A stretch of 64,000 bases of DNA from Sapria himalayana (GCA_029783825.1 JAREIK010000728.1:474900-538899); one strand, 5' to 3'. Shown: positions 46,169 through 59,350, counted from the stretch's first letter. A program made the numbers and translations. The notes: a model not told the origin generated them from the sequence alone.

Positions 46169-47221
46169 AGAGTTTTGTGGGAAAATAATGCATTTAAAAT
46201 AAAAAATCTAAAATTTAATCCTATTTTCAAAAATATGCCTAAACTAGTGTGTCTGAAAATAGCATGGCAATGGGTGTCGATGTGAACGGCGGCCTTTGCC
46301 ACATTGTTGATTTTTTAAAATCATAGGACCGACATTGTGAATGCCGGCTATTGAAAATATTTAGAGATCTCATTATGCTCCTCGCCCCTCGCCCTACGCC
46401 CCCTCACCCCTTGCTCCTCTCCCCTCGCCCATCGCCCCTCCACCCTTGCCCCTCGCCTGCCTGTCCTCACCTTTCGCCCCTCTCTTCCCACCCCTCTCCC
46501 CTCACCCATCTCCAAGAGCTCCTACGTGGAGCTCCAGCAAGCTCAAAGTGGAGCTCAGGGAGCTCCATTGAGCTCCATGATGAGATCTAGTGAGCTCCTT
46601 CGTGGAGCTCATGGAGCTCAGTCGAGTTCCATCGAGCTCAAAGTGGAGCTTGCTGGATCCCACTAGAGCTTCTTGTCAAGCTAACTAGAGCTCTATGATG
46701 GAGCTCGTCGAGCTCTAGGAAGCTTGATGTGGAGCTCACTAAAGCTCGACGAGCTCCATCATCGTGCTCCAACGAGCTCCATTTCGAGCTCGCTGGAGCT
46801 CGATGGAGCCCCATGAAGGAGCTCCACGTCGAGCTCGCTAAAGCTCACTGGAGCTCCATCATGGAGCTAGACGGAGCTCCACGAAGGAGCTCCTAAAGAC
46901 ATGGTGGGGGAAAAGGGTTGGGAAGAGATGGGTGAGAAGTGAGGGCAGACGTGCGAGAGGTGAGGGTAGAGGGGCGAGGGGCGTGGGGCGAGGGGCGTGA
47001 GGCGAGGGGCGTAATGGGATCTTTATATGTTTTCAATAGTCAGTATTTACAACGCCGGCGTATGATTTTAAAAAATCAACAACATGACAATGGCCGCCGT
47101 TCATAATGATGACCATTGCCACACTGTTTTCAGACATACTAATTTGGGCATTTTTTGAAATTAGGATTAACTTTTAGATTTTTTTTTTATTTTAAATACA
47201 TTATTTTTGTACAAAACTTTA
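46169..47221. mobile_element. Foldback element FB4 (second arm type, GAGCTC core)
   Basis: Inverted arms of about 205 bp (46,169-46,375 and 47,016-47,221) share AGTTTTGT, TCTGAAAA, GAACGGCGGCC, TTGTTGATTTTTTAAAATCAT and CTATTGAAAA in opposite orientation. The core has a C-rich half (46,376-46,505), 22 GAGCTC hexamers between about 46,510 and 46,890, and a G-rich half (46,900-47,010). The insertion sits in a run of T: unit 2 reads CATG-TTTTTT-ACTCC at 60,384-60,398, while here CATG-TTTTT precedes the element and TTTTTT-ACTCC follows it. The arms are unrelated to those of FB2/FB3. No transposase gene. Confidence 0.88.
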
Positions 47222-47900
47222 TTTTTTACTCCTTAATTTCTTTAAAAAACTTGAATCCACCTTTTATATCTTTAAGTCCTTTCATGACTTCTTAATAGGT
47301 ACTTGATAGTGTATACAAGATGTTTTAAACATATGTATAAAATGTTATATGTTAAACACACAAACATACACAAATATATATATATATTATGTTTTAAACT
47401 ATATATATTATATGTTTTAAACATTTATATATATGTTATATATAATCATATATGTTATATATATGTTTGAAACATTTAAATTAAAAGTTTTTACGCATAT
47501 ATGATATATATAGTTATATATAATATATATATCATTTTCAGAAAATGTCTAATTTTTCGCGAATAGTGTTTCGACAACACTATCCAATATTCTAAATACT
47601 ATTGAGATTTGAGAACAATGTTTTCGAAAAAAAAAAGTTAATTTTTTGTGTTAAGGATATTTTCATAATTATGCATAAAATTGAACTAAAACATAAATAT
47701 TTTTAGTTGAAATATCTTTTCTTCGAAAATATTAAAAATGAGACTAAATCATAAATTTTTTTATTTTGGAGCCCCAAAATATAAATTTCACTTTTTTCCT
47801 CTCATCCATCTCTCTATATCTTTCTCTCTTTTTGTATGTCATCCATCTATATCTCTCTTTCTTATATTTCTCTGGCTATCTTTTTTTTTCTCTTTCTTAA
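47222..47900. repeat. Unit-1 distal flank shared with unit 2
   Basis: Collinear with 60,389-61,060 (shared TTTTATATCTTTAAGT, TGTATAAAATGTTATATG, GAACAATGTTTTCGAAAAA, TTTTCATAATTATGCATAAAA). The centre is AT-rich with many ATATAT runs. A pyrimidine-rich TCTCTCTTTC stretch at 47,790-47,890 closes the shared region. No gene. Confidence 0.7.
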
Positions 47901-49319
47901 TGATTTCATGTAAATTGTACTTATTGTGTATTTATTATTTTAATTAATGTCAAATGCTCATGTGAAAAGTATGTTACCTTTTTTTGTAAAAGTATGATTT
48001 ATGTGTACATTTCTTAATTAATTTTATTTCATTTACATTAATTTGCAAGCTTAATTCAACTCTCAATAATTAATTTTATTACTAAATTTTAAATTATTTT
48101 TGGATAATACTTTTCATAAATCATACCAATCGGAAATCATCAATCAATGATTATCTGTCAACTTTTGGGTTTCGGAAACTTTTTCTCAATGGCATGTTTT
48201 TTGTTTATTTATCTTGTTTTTTAGCATGAGATTGTTCTTCAAGGTGTCCATTACTTTTACCATTCTTTTGAGTTCTCTTGAATATGTAGATGAATGAATT
48301 TGTTTTGGCAACATCTGAATAGTGGAGATTTGTAATGCAGTGACGTAGCTTAGCTAAATTGTAAGCATTTCTATGATGAATTTAGATCTGTTCATGATTA
48401 CTATTTATGAGTTCATTGTAATTTGTTAATAAAACTTATCTTGTTTCACTTAATCTTTCTCAGTTGTGATTTTTGAGTTTGAGAGGACACAATGAGCATT
48501 GGTTTATATTTTTAACTAAATTGATTTCAAGAGAATATCAGAAATCAACTGGACTTAGTGTCGTTGTACTTCTTACTCTTATATTTGAGATGCATCTATC
48601 TTTGTTTAGTTAAAGTTGAAGAAAGTAATGTTTTTATCCACAAAGTTTTCTTGTTACTACAGCATGGGTACTGTGAAAATGATGATATGACTTGCAAACT
48701 AAAATTGTAGATCATGCATAATGTGAGTTCTAGAACAACAACCTACTTCCATAAATGGAAAGAGAGATGGAACAACAACTTGAACTCTTTTGTCTCATTC
48801 TCTATCATTCAATAGTTAATTGTTAACTATAGGCCTAGCTTACAAGCTCTGATATTCTGAAAATCAAGCTAGAAAAAATACTTTTGATAATAAATTTAAC
48901 GCATCTTGTTGTTCATCAATAACCATGGGATTGATGCCCCCCTCAATGTTTGGTAGTCCTATTACTCTGGGTTTGTGCAATGACATGTAACCACAATATT
49001 CTCTACGCCAATGGGAATAAACTCATTCTCATGGTTTTAAGGAAATTGTTGATGGTTGGCATTGTGCAAAGGTTGTGTTAAGTAGAAAGTATTTGTAGCA
49101 AGTTGCCTTGCTACAAAATGTGTGGCTTCAAAAAAAATTGTTCCAAGCATTGAGAAGAAAATGAGAAAAAATTATAAAGGTTGTGGAAAATTTTTACCAA
49201 GGTGCCAAAATTAAGGATGAAACTTCAAATCACTTCCAAAAATAATCGCATCAACTGAATGAAATATTTTCAATGCTAGAAACTATAGGAACAACATAAA
49301 ATGTATTGAATCTCCAAAA
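47901..49319. other. Unassigned unique-looking DNA between the two units
   Basis: I find no transposon motif, long reading frame or repeat here. Base composition is slightly less extreme than its surroundings and T-rich stretches resemble intron sequence, but no exon can be supported. It could hold remnants of a host gene or an older element beyond recognition. Confidence 0.5.
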
Positions 49320-50989
49320 CATATAAGTTTGTTTCATATATCACAATCAAAAGAGATGTCATTTCCTTCATATCTTATGTGTGAATAGTATTATAGTTTA
49401 TTTGTCATCATTCATTATGATAACACGTACAAATTTACTAATAGTTAAATTCTAATTTTAATTTTATATAATTATCAATTTTAACAATATCTATTCAATA
49501 ATATAAATTAAATATTATATTTATAATCAATATCCATGCATTATATAAATTAAAAATGAAAATCTAAAATTCAACACTTAATTCTTCATGCTATTCTAAT
49601 TAATTTCTTGAAATCTAACCTAAAGATGGGAGGATTTGAAAATTGTGTGCCACAATTCTAAAATTTAGCATTGATTTAGTGTTCCTTTTTTGCTTGTGAA
49701 TTTCTTTGGGATTATGAAAATTACTTTTTGGATTGTTGTGCATGGGTGAAGGCAAATAAGAAGAGAAATGTCAACTGATGTTTTAGATATTTTCTTCTTA
49801 CTTTGTTGTGTTTTTTATACTTTATTTTTCAAGTAGAAAATCACAACTTTGAAATGATGTTGTGACTTTAATCTTGGGTCTCTTGAGCTCAAGGTCGTAG
49901 TGATGAGAAGTAACTATGGTTTTGAAATGTTCCTTAAGCTCTTTGTATCCTAAAAGTTATGGCATTAGGATGTGGTCATGACTTTTGTAATTAGCTTATA
50001 TATCAAGGTCATGGTGTTGGAATATTATCATGACTTTGCCTTCTCATGAGGATAAAAAATCATAGTTTTGGAAATGGTAGTAGCTTGAGTAATGTCTCTT
50101 TAAATTATTTGTTTTTAAGAATCACGATATTCAGAAATGGTCATAGCTTGAGTAATGTCTTTTTTAATTATTTGTTTTTAAGAATCACGATATTCAAAAA
50201 TGGTCGTGACTCTAGGCTTACGAGTATTAAGCATTTGGTAAAAATAAAGTAGTGGTGCTAGAGAATGGTCATGACTATTAGTGCAAGTGAATTATTTAGT
50301 TAATGCAATATGAAGTTAATGTCATGAATGATTAAATATTACAAGATAAGTGTTGCTATGCACAATAAAAAGATTATGCTAGCAAGATGATAGAGTCATA
50401 ATGTGAAAAGAATGTCATGACTAATTATATAGAGTTTCAATCAAGAATGAATATCAAAAGTATTTTATATGATTAACCATTACCAAGTCAATAATTACCT
50501 CAAAAAATATAATGGTTCATTATTATTTATCATAATCTATCAAAAGTTAAATTTCATGAAATAATTCTAATTATTATACTTTTTTCATACTCACTATTCT
50601 ATTTGATCAGAAGAATGAGAAGATTTACTACCTTGTAGTTAGATATACTAAAATATTTTATGAAATTTTATTTCATGCTCTATTTCATAGATTTCATGAA
50701 ATCTATTAAATAATCTATTTCATAGATTTCATACTCACATTATCAAAAACTATTCAAATATACTAAAATATTTGATATATAAAATATTGAACATGTACTA
50801 ACAATTCTATTTAAAAAAAATAAAATATATTACTACCTTGTAGTTAGATAGTTGAATGATTCTTTGAAGAAAAAAATAAAACTTAAAAAATTTAATTAAG
50901 AAGAATGAGAAGATTTACATTTTAGGGCTATCTCAACCATTTAGAAATGGTCAAATAGTGATACTTATTAATATGTTATCGATGAAATG
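49320..50989. repeat. Unit-2 paralogous spacer with GTCATGAC-type repeats
   Basis: Aligns with 8,341-9,839 of unit 1. It includes the TCATGACTTTTG and GGTCGTGACTC motif family (49,840-50,290) and a unit-2-specific 63-bp tandem duplication at 50,071-50,196. No gene was recognised. Confidence 0.6.
50071..50196. repeat. Two tandem copies of a 63-bp unit
   Basis: GAAATGGTAGTAGCTTGAGT begins the first copy at 50,071 and GAAATGGTCATAGCTTGAGT the second at 50,134; both end AAGAATCACGATATTCA. Unit 1 has a single copy near 9,130-9,200. The 63-bp period explains the short open frame across it. Confidence 0.9.
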
Positions 50990-51610
50990 AGAGTAGATAA
51001 GTTATGAAAGAAATTATAGTTAATATATAAAGAGTATATGTTTACAAATAAAATATTGATCATTAGATATCTAGTTAACCTGAAGTTCAAATATTGAAAT
51101 CTAATATTAGACCACATCAGTTTTTTCTAAGGGCTAGTAAATCAACTAATATCTATGAAAATACTTTTAAAAGATGAGTTATATATTTGTCTAATATTGA
51201 GCTAACTTTAAGATAATTAGGATACTTTTGTAATTTCACCAAACATCTCACCATCAAAAGATATTATTTTAATGTATATTTTCATGGATTATCTATTGTC
51301 TTAAAAAGTAAGGAAGGGGGAAAAGGGAGAAAAAGGGGGAAATTCTCATGATATCCTTATTTCTAAGAGATATGAGAGGAACATTGCTAGACACACATAG
51401 AATGATAGAAGAATATATTCTTCCAAACGTAAATCATAAAATAGAAAATTAAACAAATATTATTACTATAACAAACTGAGACATATGAATAAAAATTATT
51501 AATTTTAGAAAGACTACAATAACAATGCACAAGATAAGATAAACCTAAGAGATGTGTCAATGTCAATTTGGAAGATGACTTAATGCTAGTAAGTGAAAAA
51601 AAAAATCTAC
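50990..51610 (+). pseudogene. Copia gag remnant, unit 2
   Basis: Collinear with unit 1 gag (9,840-10,455): shared ATAAAATATTGATCATTA, ATATCTAGTTA, TTAAAAGATGAGTTATATATTTGTC and AGAGAGATATGAGAGGAACATT-like words. Translation is interrupted by many stops. The gene is cut at 51,618 by the hAT element and resumes at 55,225 in the protease. Confidence 0.65.
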
Positions 51611-51618
51611 TATTGATC

Positions 51619-54600
51619 TAGAGGTGTTAAATGAGCCCTACTAGGATGACCCATTTCAGAGTAACCTAGTCATGCATCATGTTGTGCTAGGCAAGACATG
51701 AGAAGAATTATACATGGCTCGACATGACATGTTTGGCTCCCAAAATGTCATGTTGTGCTGGGTCATATCTAGCTATGTCAGTTTGTGTTTGCATGAACTA
51801 GATCATATTGTTTTGGTCTTTGGGTTAAAATTTTAAATTAAAATTAAATATATTTTTTTTAATTTAAATTTGCTATAAAATTATTTTTTAAAAATAGTAC
51901 TCTTAAAAAATTAAAAAGAAATACAATTTTTTTAAAAATAGACATTCTCATTTGCATCTTGTGATCGTGTTAGGTTAAAATAGAATAATAAAAAATTCAT
52001 CTCATTTGATAAATAAAAGTAGAATATAATATATACAGTAAATGATATATATTTATAACAAATGATGAAGTAAGATATAACTCATAAGATAATAAGTATA
52101 ATACAACAATAATGCATAAATCATAATGAAATAAACAAATAGTATAATAAAAAAATAATGCCAATATGGTATAGTACTATCATTAGATCATAATCTTATA
52201 AAAAAATGAAAAATCACACAAATCATCAATTGATGTCTTTGATATGATAGTGTGGATGCATATATAGATCATCATCATTAACATGTATGTATCTAAAGAT
52301 ATAGTTAGTGGTGGCCTCGATATCTTTGATCTTCATGTTCCATGAATCATTGTTCATTATCTTTTATGTATTATCCTGATTGCCCAATCTTGAATTTTCT
52401 TAGTCCTTAATGCATACAAGTATCTTTATGATATCTAGTTGTAGTCTCAATTTTATATCTGAAATAATATTGGCTACGATAGAAAAGATAGACACTGATG
52501 TTATACTAAATATTAGAGAGGTCAATAAATCACATGTCATCTTGGATAACATATGATAGGTAGATTCAATAATTTCTATCAAAGTAAAATATCTAAATTC
52601 TTATTATCATAATGTGACTGGATAGGACTGAACGATTTCTAAGTATCAAGCTAACTCACTCCTATTTGATAGACCACCTCATCATTTTTCTCTATCTAAC
52701 TTAATAAAGAAGTTATCATCTTTGAATATGGTATCCATGTTCGTACTTAGAGTTTGACAAAAACTACCAAACTTAGTGTTGTATTATGTAAACAAGTTAG
52801 TTAATTTTTTGTAAATAAAACTTTTAGGTTGGTATTTCTGATTCATGCACGTGAATATGTATATCAAAATATTTTTTATACTTTTCATCTTAACCATAGG
52901 ATCCATACAGGCAACCAAATAATACATAGTTGGAATGAAAGATCAATATTTTAAATACTTACTTTTAAACTCAATAGTAATGACATGAAATTCAATGCAT
53001 TTTTATACTTTCTAAATTGCTACAAATTTTGTATATACACTAAAGTACAATGCAAATAGTGGAAGTATACACAAACAAATACATTCTCATCATATCATAA
53101 AAAGATTTTAGAAATTTTATAAAAGAAATTCATATATCATAATCTGAATCATCCATAATAAGTTTGTCACTATTATTATTGATGCAATTTGATATCACAT
53201 ATTGGTAGCCAACACATGACTCTCACATAAATTAATTATAATTTTAACGATGTTTGCTATTCATTTAAAAATTTTATTTTTTAGACCCATAGGAAAATAT
53301 AGATGACCAAACTCTTGTTGTCTACTAGGCATCCTAAGATATTTTAGTAATTTTTTTTTCTATTGTATTCTCACATGTACTATTTTTATAGACTTACTGT
53401 GAAAAATCTTACCTAATGGCCTCTCCAATAATTCTAATAAATATACTAATAGATATTCTTTTATTAAATGTATTATCGAAAGTAATACTAAATATTTTAA
53501 TTTGAATATTACATACTCCAAAAATTTGTATAATGCACTTATATATGGTAGTGTCATCATGATGTTGGAGAATCTTTAAAAATCCTAAATTTTTTTTATC
53601 AAGTTTTCATTTTGAATCTACATAGTAGGTAGTGAGGTATGTGAATAATACATCATTCCTATATTTTCATAGATATTGGATGTCACAGATGGTACTCTAC
53701 TATATTTTCTAAATTTATAAATTATTAATTATTTGTCTAATTTATAATATTTATTATATTAATCCTACTTATAGACCTAGGAATTCTATGATGAGTAGGC
53801 TGTAAGTAGGTCTGCATAATAATGACTACTTTAGGATCCTTAAAAAATTTAATTGAAAAACTCATGATCATAATTCGTTTGAATATAGGGTCAACGAATT
53901 GTAACCTAAATTAGATCCAACTTGAAAATCATCACATAATTGAGTTTGCCTATAATCTAATACATTATATTTTTTGGTCCATTGATTGACATACCTCTTA
54001 ATGTAACTAGTGTCACATAAACTCCACAAGTATATATTTTTTGATAATATATATATTGTGCCGATTCTTCTTTGATATCCCTAGAACTTTTATTTTTTAT
54101 AATTTTAAAGTATGTCCATGCTACTAAAGTTCGTTTAATTTTTTGTTTTTTGATGAAAAATGAGTTTGGGTCTAGGCCATTAGAAAAAATCTATTTTTGG
54201 CCTCAAGCATTTTTACCAGGGTTATCATTAATTTCTATATTTACATCAATTTTAAAATCATTATTATTATATTCATTATTTGCCTTTTTTTAAATATTTT
54301 TATTTATTAAATAAATTATAAAACTAACTAAAAATAAAAACTAAAAAAAAAGAGTTTAACCATTTTGTTGTAAAATATTACCTTTGCACTACACTTTACC
54401 ACTTCTAACCTTAAGGCTCAACTAAAATTTCTCTATTCTAGTTACAATTTAAAAGTTGTACCGCATATGTTGTAGATCATGCATAAGTAAAAGTCATAAA
54501 TTGAATATTAAAATAATAAAAAAAGTTGCAAAAAAATAATACTAAATTTTAGAATTTAATCAAAGAAGATATGGAGAGTGTAAATAGGAGAGAGATTTTG

Positions 54601-55216
54601 AAAATTCATAATAGGAAAATTAGAATGAAAATCCTAAATTTTCCAATATTTATTTATAGAGATTTAAAAATAATGAAAATAAAAATTATATATTCAGGCT
54701 AGAAATCTGATATCTCTCATATTTCTGGTATGTAGTTATTGAAAATAATTTAATGGCCATGAATTTAAATTTTTTTTATTATTTTTTAAAAAGGAAATGA
54801 CAATGATATCTCGTGCCTATCGTTATCAGTGTTAGTATCCATCACATAAAAAATGCGATGGCCTTCATTGGGCAAGCATATGCCACTGGCCATAGGCCAC
54901 ATAAGTTGAACCTGACTTATTTGGCTGGATTTTTAAAAAAAAACCAACCCTAGTCAAGTGGTTACTCGTTAAGGAGACCCATGAATTGAGACCCACTCGT
55001 GCTTGGTCATAGGTCACTGGGCCAGCGAACCATGCCATCGAGTGATGCTTGGTTTGGCATGAGCCATGACTAGCACTAGCACAACATGGCATGAGTTGTG
55101 CCTCATGCCAACAAAGTCCAAGACTGGGCATGGTGCTAGCCTACTAGGCCTAACACAACCAATTCTTGTCGTGTCTCATGTTGTGTTCGGCCTACCTGAC
55201 CCACTTGAAAGCTCTA
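51619..55216. mobile_element. 3.6-kb hAT element
   Basis: Ends are TAGAGGTGTTAAATGAGCC and the reverse complement of TAGAGCTTTCAAGTGGGTC. Flanks TATTGATC (51,611-51,618) and TGCTAATC (55,217-55,224) are decayed 8-bp target duplications of TACTAATC, which is the uninterrupted sequence in unit 1 at 10,456-10,463. Eight bases is the hAT signature. Subterminal regions (51,640-51,830 and 54,880-55,200) are rich in CATGAC/GGCATGG words. A dead transposase lies inside on the minus strand. Confidence 0.87.
52400..54170 (-). pseudogene. hAT transposase remnant
   Basis: The C-terminal dimerisation domain is the clearest part: at 52,562-52,410 the frame reads YHMLSKMTCDLLTS then SVSIFSIVANIISD and LVCIKD, matching the hATC pattern (YP.LS.MARD..., SE.AFS, ALVC..DW). 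Upstream, in changing frames, are YLVACMDPMVKMKSIKNI (near 52,930, the LDPR-K box), FLKSFYDMM near 53,105, YVDSK-KLDKKNLGFLKI near 53,600 and a possible BED-like start near 54,150-54,000 (WTYFKII). Many stops make it non-functional. Its role would have been excision and insertion of the element. Confidence 0.78.
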
Positions 55217-55224
55217 TGCTAATC

Positions 55225-56369
55225 TAGTATTTGAAGAGGGTGATTAAATTATTTATTCAAGAGTTTTATGGTACATTAATTCGTATATTGACTTATTTAC
55301 TATAAACATAGATGATGATTATTACATAGTAAAGATGGGCAACAGTGGAACATCACATATTTTGTCTGTAAATACAAATAGAACATCATTTGATGCTAAA
55401 AGATATTTGGTATGTACCATATATTATTGTGAACTTGATGTTCATAGGAATGTTGGATGATATCAAATATATATTATTCATCAAAAGAGTAACATGGATC
55501 TCTAGCACAAGAGACCTGGTCATATGAGTTAGAAATTTCATTAGCTTATAGTTAGAGAAGATATTCTAATATTTGAAATTAAATTTTCTCTTGATGAGTG
55601 TCTAGATTATATGACTCGAATATTCTCAATCTAATTCATACTAATATTTTTTCTATGCAAAGTAGAATACTTGATGGGACATTTTACTTTGTCACATTAA
55701 TTGATGGTTAATCTAAAAAATGTGGATATTTACACTAAAAATGAAAGACCGTGTCTTTCATATCTTTAAGAATTTTTACATTAGATTTGAGAAAGATATT
55801 GGTAGGAAATGAATCTTCATAAGTTTTGATAATGGAGGAGAATACAAAGATCTCTCTGAGAGCTATTATATATCACATATCATTAGACATAAAAATATGC
55901 CAACCAAGACATCTCAATTAAATGACATGGCTGAGAGGATGAACTTGATTATTGAAGAGAGAGTTTAATACATGCTATCTCACTCATAACTTTTCAAAGA
56001 ATTTTGGAGAGAAGCTATGCATATGAATATTGATGTAATAAATATATATCTTATTTCCACCCTAAATAGAGATGTTCCCAATAAAATCTAGACTAGGAAG
56101 GAAATGTATCTCATATGATCATTTGAGAATTTTTCGACTACAAATTCTTTATTCATATTTCAAAATATAAATGATCAAAACTCAATAATATTGCATGTGC
56201 ATACATCTTCATTGACTTTGGACATAAGGAGTTTAGTTAAATACTATAAGACCTGATTGAGAAGAAATTTTTTTCTAGAGAAGAAAAATAATTTTTCCAA
56301 AGGACTAATTAGTGGAAAACATTCATTCAAGTAGAGATGAAAGTGATCTCATAAAGATTCCAATTTGTA
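55225..56369 (+). pseudogene. Copia protease and integrase remnant, unit 2
   Basis: Collinear with 10,464-11,626. The protease region keeps GNSGTSHIL near 55,335. The integrase keeps SFDNGGEY (about 55,820-55,845), with the Asp of the DDE triad, PTKTSQLNDMAERMN (about 55,885-55,930) with the Glu region, and FWREAMHMNIDVINIY near 56,000. The first-aspartate segment and zinc-binding region are degraded. Stops are scattered. There is no G1 insertion here, so the sequence runs straight into RT. Confidence 0.82.
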
Positions 56370-57951
56370 TAGATCATCCAATGCTAGTTCCTTCTAAAGA
56401 TTAATCAGATCATGGAAAAAAGTTGAGAAGCTACATGATGATTCCATGTTATAATCTAAATCAATTATTCTTTATGATATATCTCAATCTGATCCAAGAA
56501 AATCATCTAGGCCCCAACATGTTATCCTTTAGTTTTCGTGAATACATATAACTCTTGGATGTAAGTGAGCCGAGGATTTTTATGAAGCTGAATTTTTTGA
56601 GAATAAAAAGAAATGACTGCGAGCTAAGTAGGAAAAGATGATGTCTCTTCGTATCAACTATACTTGTAATCTGGTAATATTATCTAAAAGAAAGTGAACT
56701 CTAAATAATTAATGGCTCTTTGAACTAAAACTTAGAGATTATGATTCTCAACTAGAAAATAATGATCAGCTAGTAGCCAAGAAGTTTAGTCAAAAAAAAT
56801 GTATCAATTTTGATTATATTTTGTTTTTTCATAGTGAATATGTCTTCTATTAAAGTAGTTATGAATATGACTACCGACTTAGATTTAAATATTGATCAAC
56901 TCAATATGAAGATAATATTTCTTAATGGTAATCTTCATGAGACTTTATATATGAATCAGTTTGAGAAATTTATAATGAAAGAGAAAATACTTGCATGCAA
57001 ATTGAACTAGAGTTTTGTGACCAATGTGTCATTGTCTGTCATTAGTTAGGTGGTGATCAACTTATACTTTTATTATATTTCTATGAAATACTGATCATTG
57101 TCTATCATAAAACATAGATTGATAAGCTTATGAGGAAAATGAGAAAACCCTTTTTTTTTTGAAAAACTTAGGCCCAATCAGAAAAAATCTAGGGAAGAGT
57201 ATCATTTGGGGTATACATTCTAGATGTATGTGGTTATCTCATGAATATTCTATTGATATAGTTTTTGAAAGATTTTTTTTGAAAAGAATAGTACCAAACT
57301 TAATGAGGAAAGGAGAGTCATGAGTCATGTTTTTTATGTCTCAATTGTCAATAATATTATGTATGTTATGGTCTCTAATAGACTGAATATAACATATGCT
57401 ATTAGTGTGGTTAATTATTTTCTCTTGAACCCGAGTATATATCACTAGACTATAGTAAAATCAATCTTGAGGTATATACAAGAAACTTCTTAGATATCTT
57501 TGTGCCTAGGTGAGTTAAGACCTATAATACTTAGATATATTATTTTTGATATGACGTGATTTGAATTCATGTAGATCTACCTTGGGTTATATAATAACCT
57601 TTGGAGGGAGAGAAATGCCCTAACAATCCAAGTTATTAAATGAAATAACACTATCCAATACTAAGGCTAAATTCATTATAGCTTCAATATTTAGATGTGT
57701 GACAGGATATATATACAATATGATGTGATAGTCTGAATGATATATATCATTAAAATTTTAAATTTTCATAATATATTGAAATGTTTTAATGTGCAATATT
57801 ATTGATATGTGATATTTAAGATGACAAGTCAGATAACTTAAAAGGTATACACATAAAAAAATCACTGAAATATTTATCAAATCTCTATCTTTAGCTAAAT
57901 TAAAAATTTTCAAGTTATATATGCTAGCATGTGTTCCCTCAGGGGAATATT
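56370..57951 (+). pseudogene. Copia reverse transcriptase and RNase H remnant, unit 2
   Basis: RT is recognisable at 56,860-57,008: LNIDQLNMKIIFLNGNLHET followed by LYMNQFEKF and ILACKLN, matching the copia box LDVKTAFLNG...YMEQPEGF...CKLN. The later YVDD box (about 57,085) is lost (LYFYEIL). RNase H traces and a purine-containing stretch (CAGGGGAATA, about 57,940) precede the LTR. It is collinear with 27,489-29,107. Confidence 0.82.
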
Positions 57952-58600
57952 TGTTTGATAGATTGAGTTGGATAGACCAAGTTTTATTTGGTTTGTGTTC
58001 ATGATTAGTTATATACTTTTAAAATAATGATATACAATTTTTTAAGCCTATTTATTTTTTAGTTATTGCTATTTTTGTTTTTGTTTTTTGTTTTTTGTTT
58101 TTTTGTAGGTTTGGAGCATATTACACTAAGAATGTGAGGTAATTTCACACATTCTAAATTCAAAAAAAAAAAGAAAAATATTAAAATGAAGAAATGGGAA
58201 TCCTCAAGTTTGCAGGTATGAAGCATAGTGACTTTCTGATGGGGTGAGTGTCGCTATCAAACTCAAAAAGAAATATTCTTTTGGAATATGTGTTCTTAAT
58301 CTAAAACAAGGATTGTGTTTTGAAAAATATACACTAGGAATGCATTTTTATTTTAAGTTCCGGTAGTATTTTTCATCTAGTAGCCTTTTTCATTTTTCTA
58401 AAGGAAGAAATGATGCAAAAACATAATTGATATGCTAGTATTTTTCTTTCTTTTAATGGAGGCATGTCGCTACTTTCTGTCTAGAAGGTGCAGCTCTGCT
58501 TCTAGTTATTGATGGTGCAGCTCTGCTACTATTTAAATGTTTATGTTGTGTCATGTGCTAAAGTGTGCTGCTATGTATTACAACTTTGTTATAGTTCCAA
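57952..58600 (+). mobile_element. Copia unit 2, 3' LTR
   Basis: It begins TGTTTGATAGATTGAGTTGG and shares the order of landmarks with 5,981-6,565 and 29,108-29,700, including CAAGGATTGTGTTTTGAAAA and CTAGTTATTGATG. A T/GTTTTTT slippage tract is present at 58,075-58,105. No upstream LTR for this unit was found before 49,320. Confidence 0.7.
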
Positions 58601-59350
58601 AAACTTGATAGTTCTTAACACAATGCCAAAAACTCTTTGGATGAGTAGTTATATTCGATATAATTTTGCTAGTATACTGATCATACAAATAATATGATGA
58701 ACATAAGTATAAATATTATTTCCACAAAAATTATTATACAATTTGATTGAATAATAATAAATTAACTAACTACTCAAGTTAAGAAGATATATTTGGGTCT
58801 CGGATAAATACTTAGATTTTATGGTTGGTTTACTTTCTTGTATATGATAAAGCTTCTCTTATTTTATGGAAATGTCATACTTGATTGTTCTAGGAAATGT
58901 AGGGGGATGTGAATCACTTCTTGCCCATTTAACATATAAGGTGATTGTTAACCATGAATTATTATTTTCAAGGATGATTTCTTTATATTTATTGTTTTGG
59001 TATATACCTACCAAAGCCACACGCTTTATTCCTATTCATAGACATTCTATATTTCTACTCATTTTAGGTAATATGTCACTTGCCTTTAACATTAACTTTA
59101 ATTGTACATTTCTATTCTCTAGCCTTAATTGTCATAGAAGACATATAATGATGTAGTCCTACTTGTATTTGTGCTTTATGCATTATTAGTATTATACTCT
59201 CCTCAATTAATATATGCCACCATAATAATTTTATCCATGAAAGACATACAAGCAGAAAATGATCACTTGGTTGTCACTACCTAATGATTCACATTTCCTT
59301 GCACGTATATCATAACTTACCTATCATTGTCCACTACAATCAATAAGTAA
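58601..59350. repeat. Unit-2 flank shared with unit 1
   Basis: Collinear with 29,701-30,380 and 44,912-45,570 of unit 1, and holding the empty sites of the LINE (near 59,119-59,131) and of the 423-bp MITE (near 59,170). No gene was found. Confidence 0.75.

Noticed and set aside
47901..49319. Host gene between the two units
   Set aside because: T-rich intron-like texture only. No exon-like frame, splice pairs or protein similarity could be supported.
54865..55131. 88-codon minus-strand frame near the right end of the hAT element
   Set aside because: It lies in the subterminal GGCATGG/CATGAC repeat zone and shows no transposase motif.
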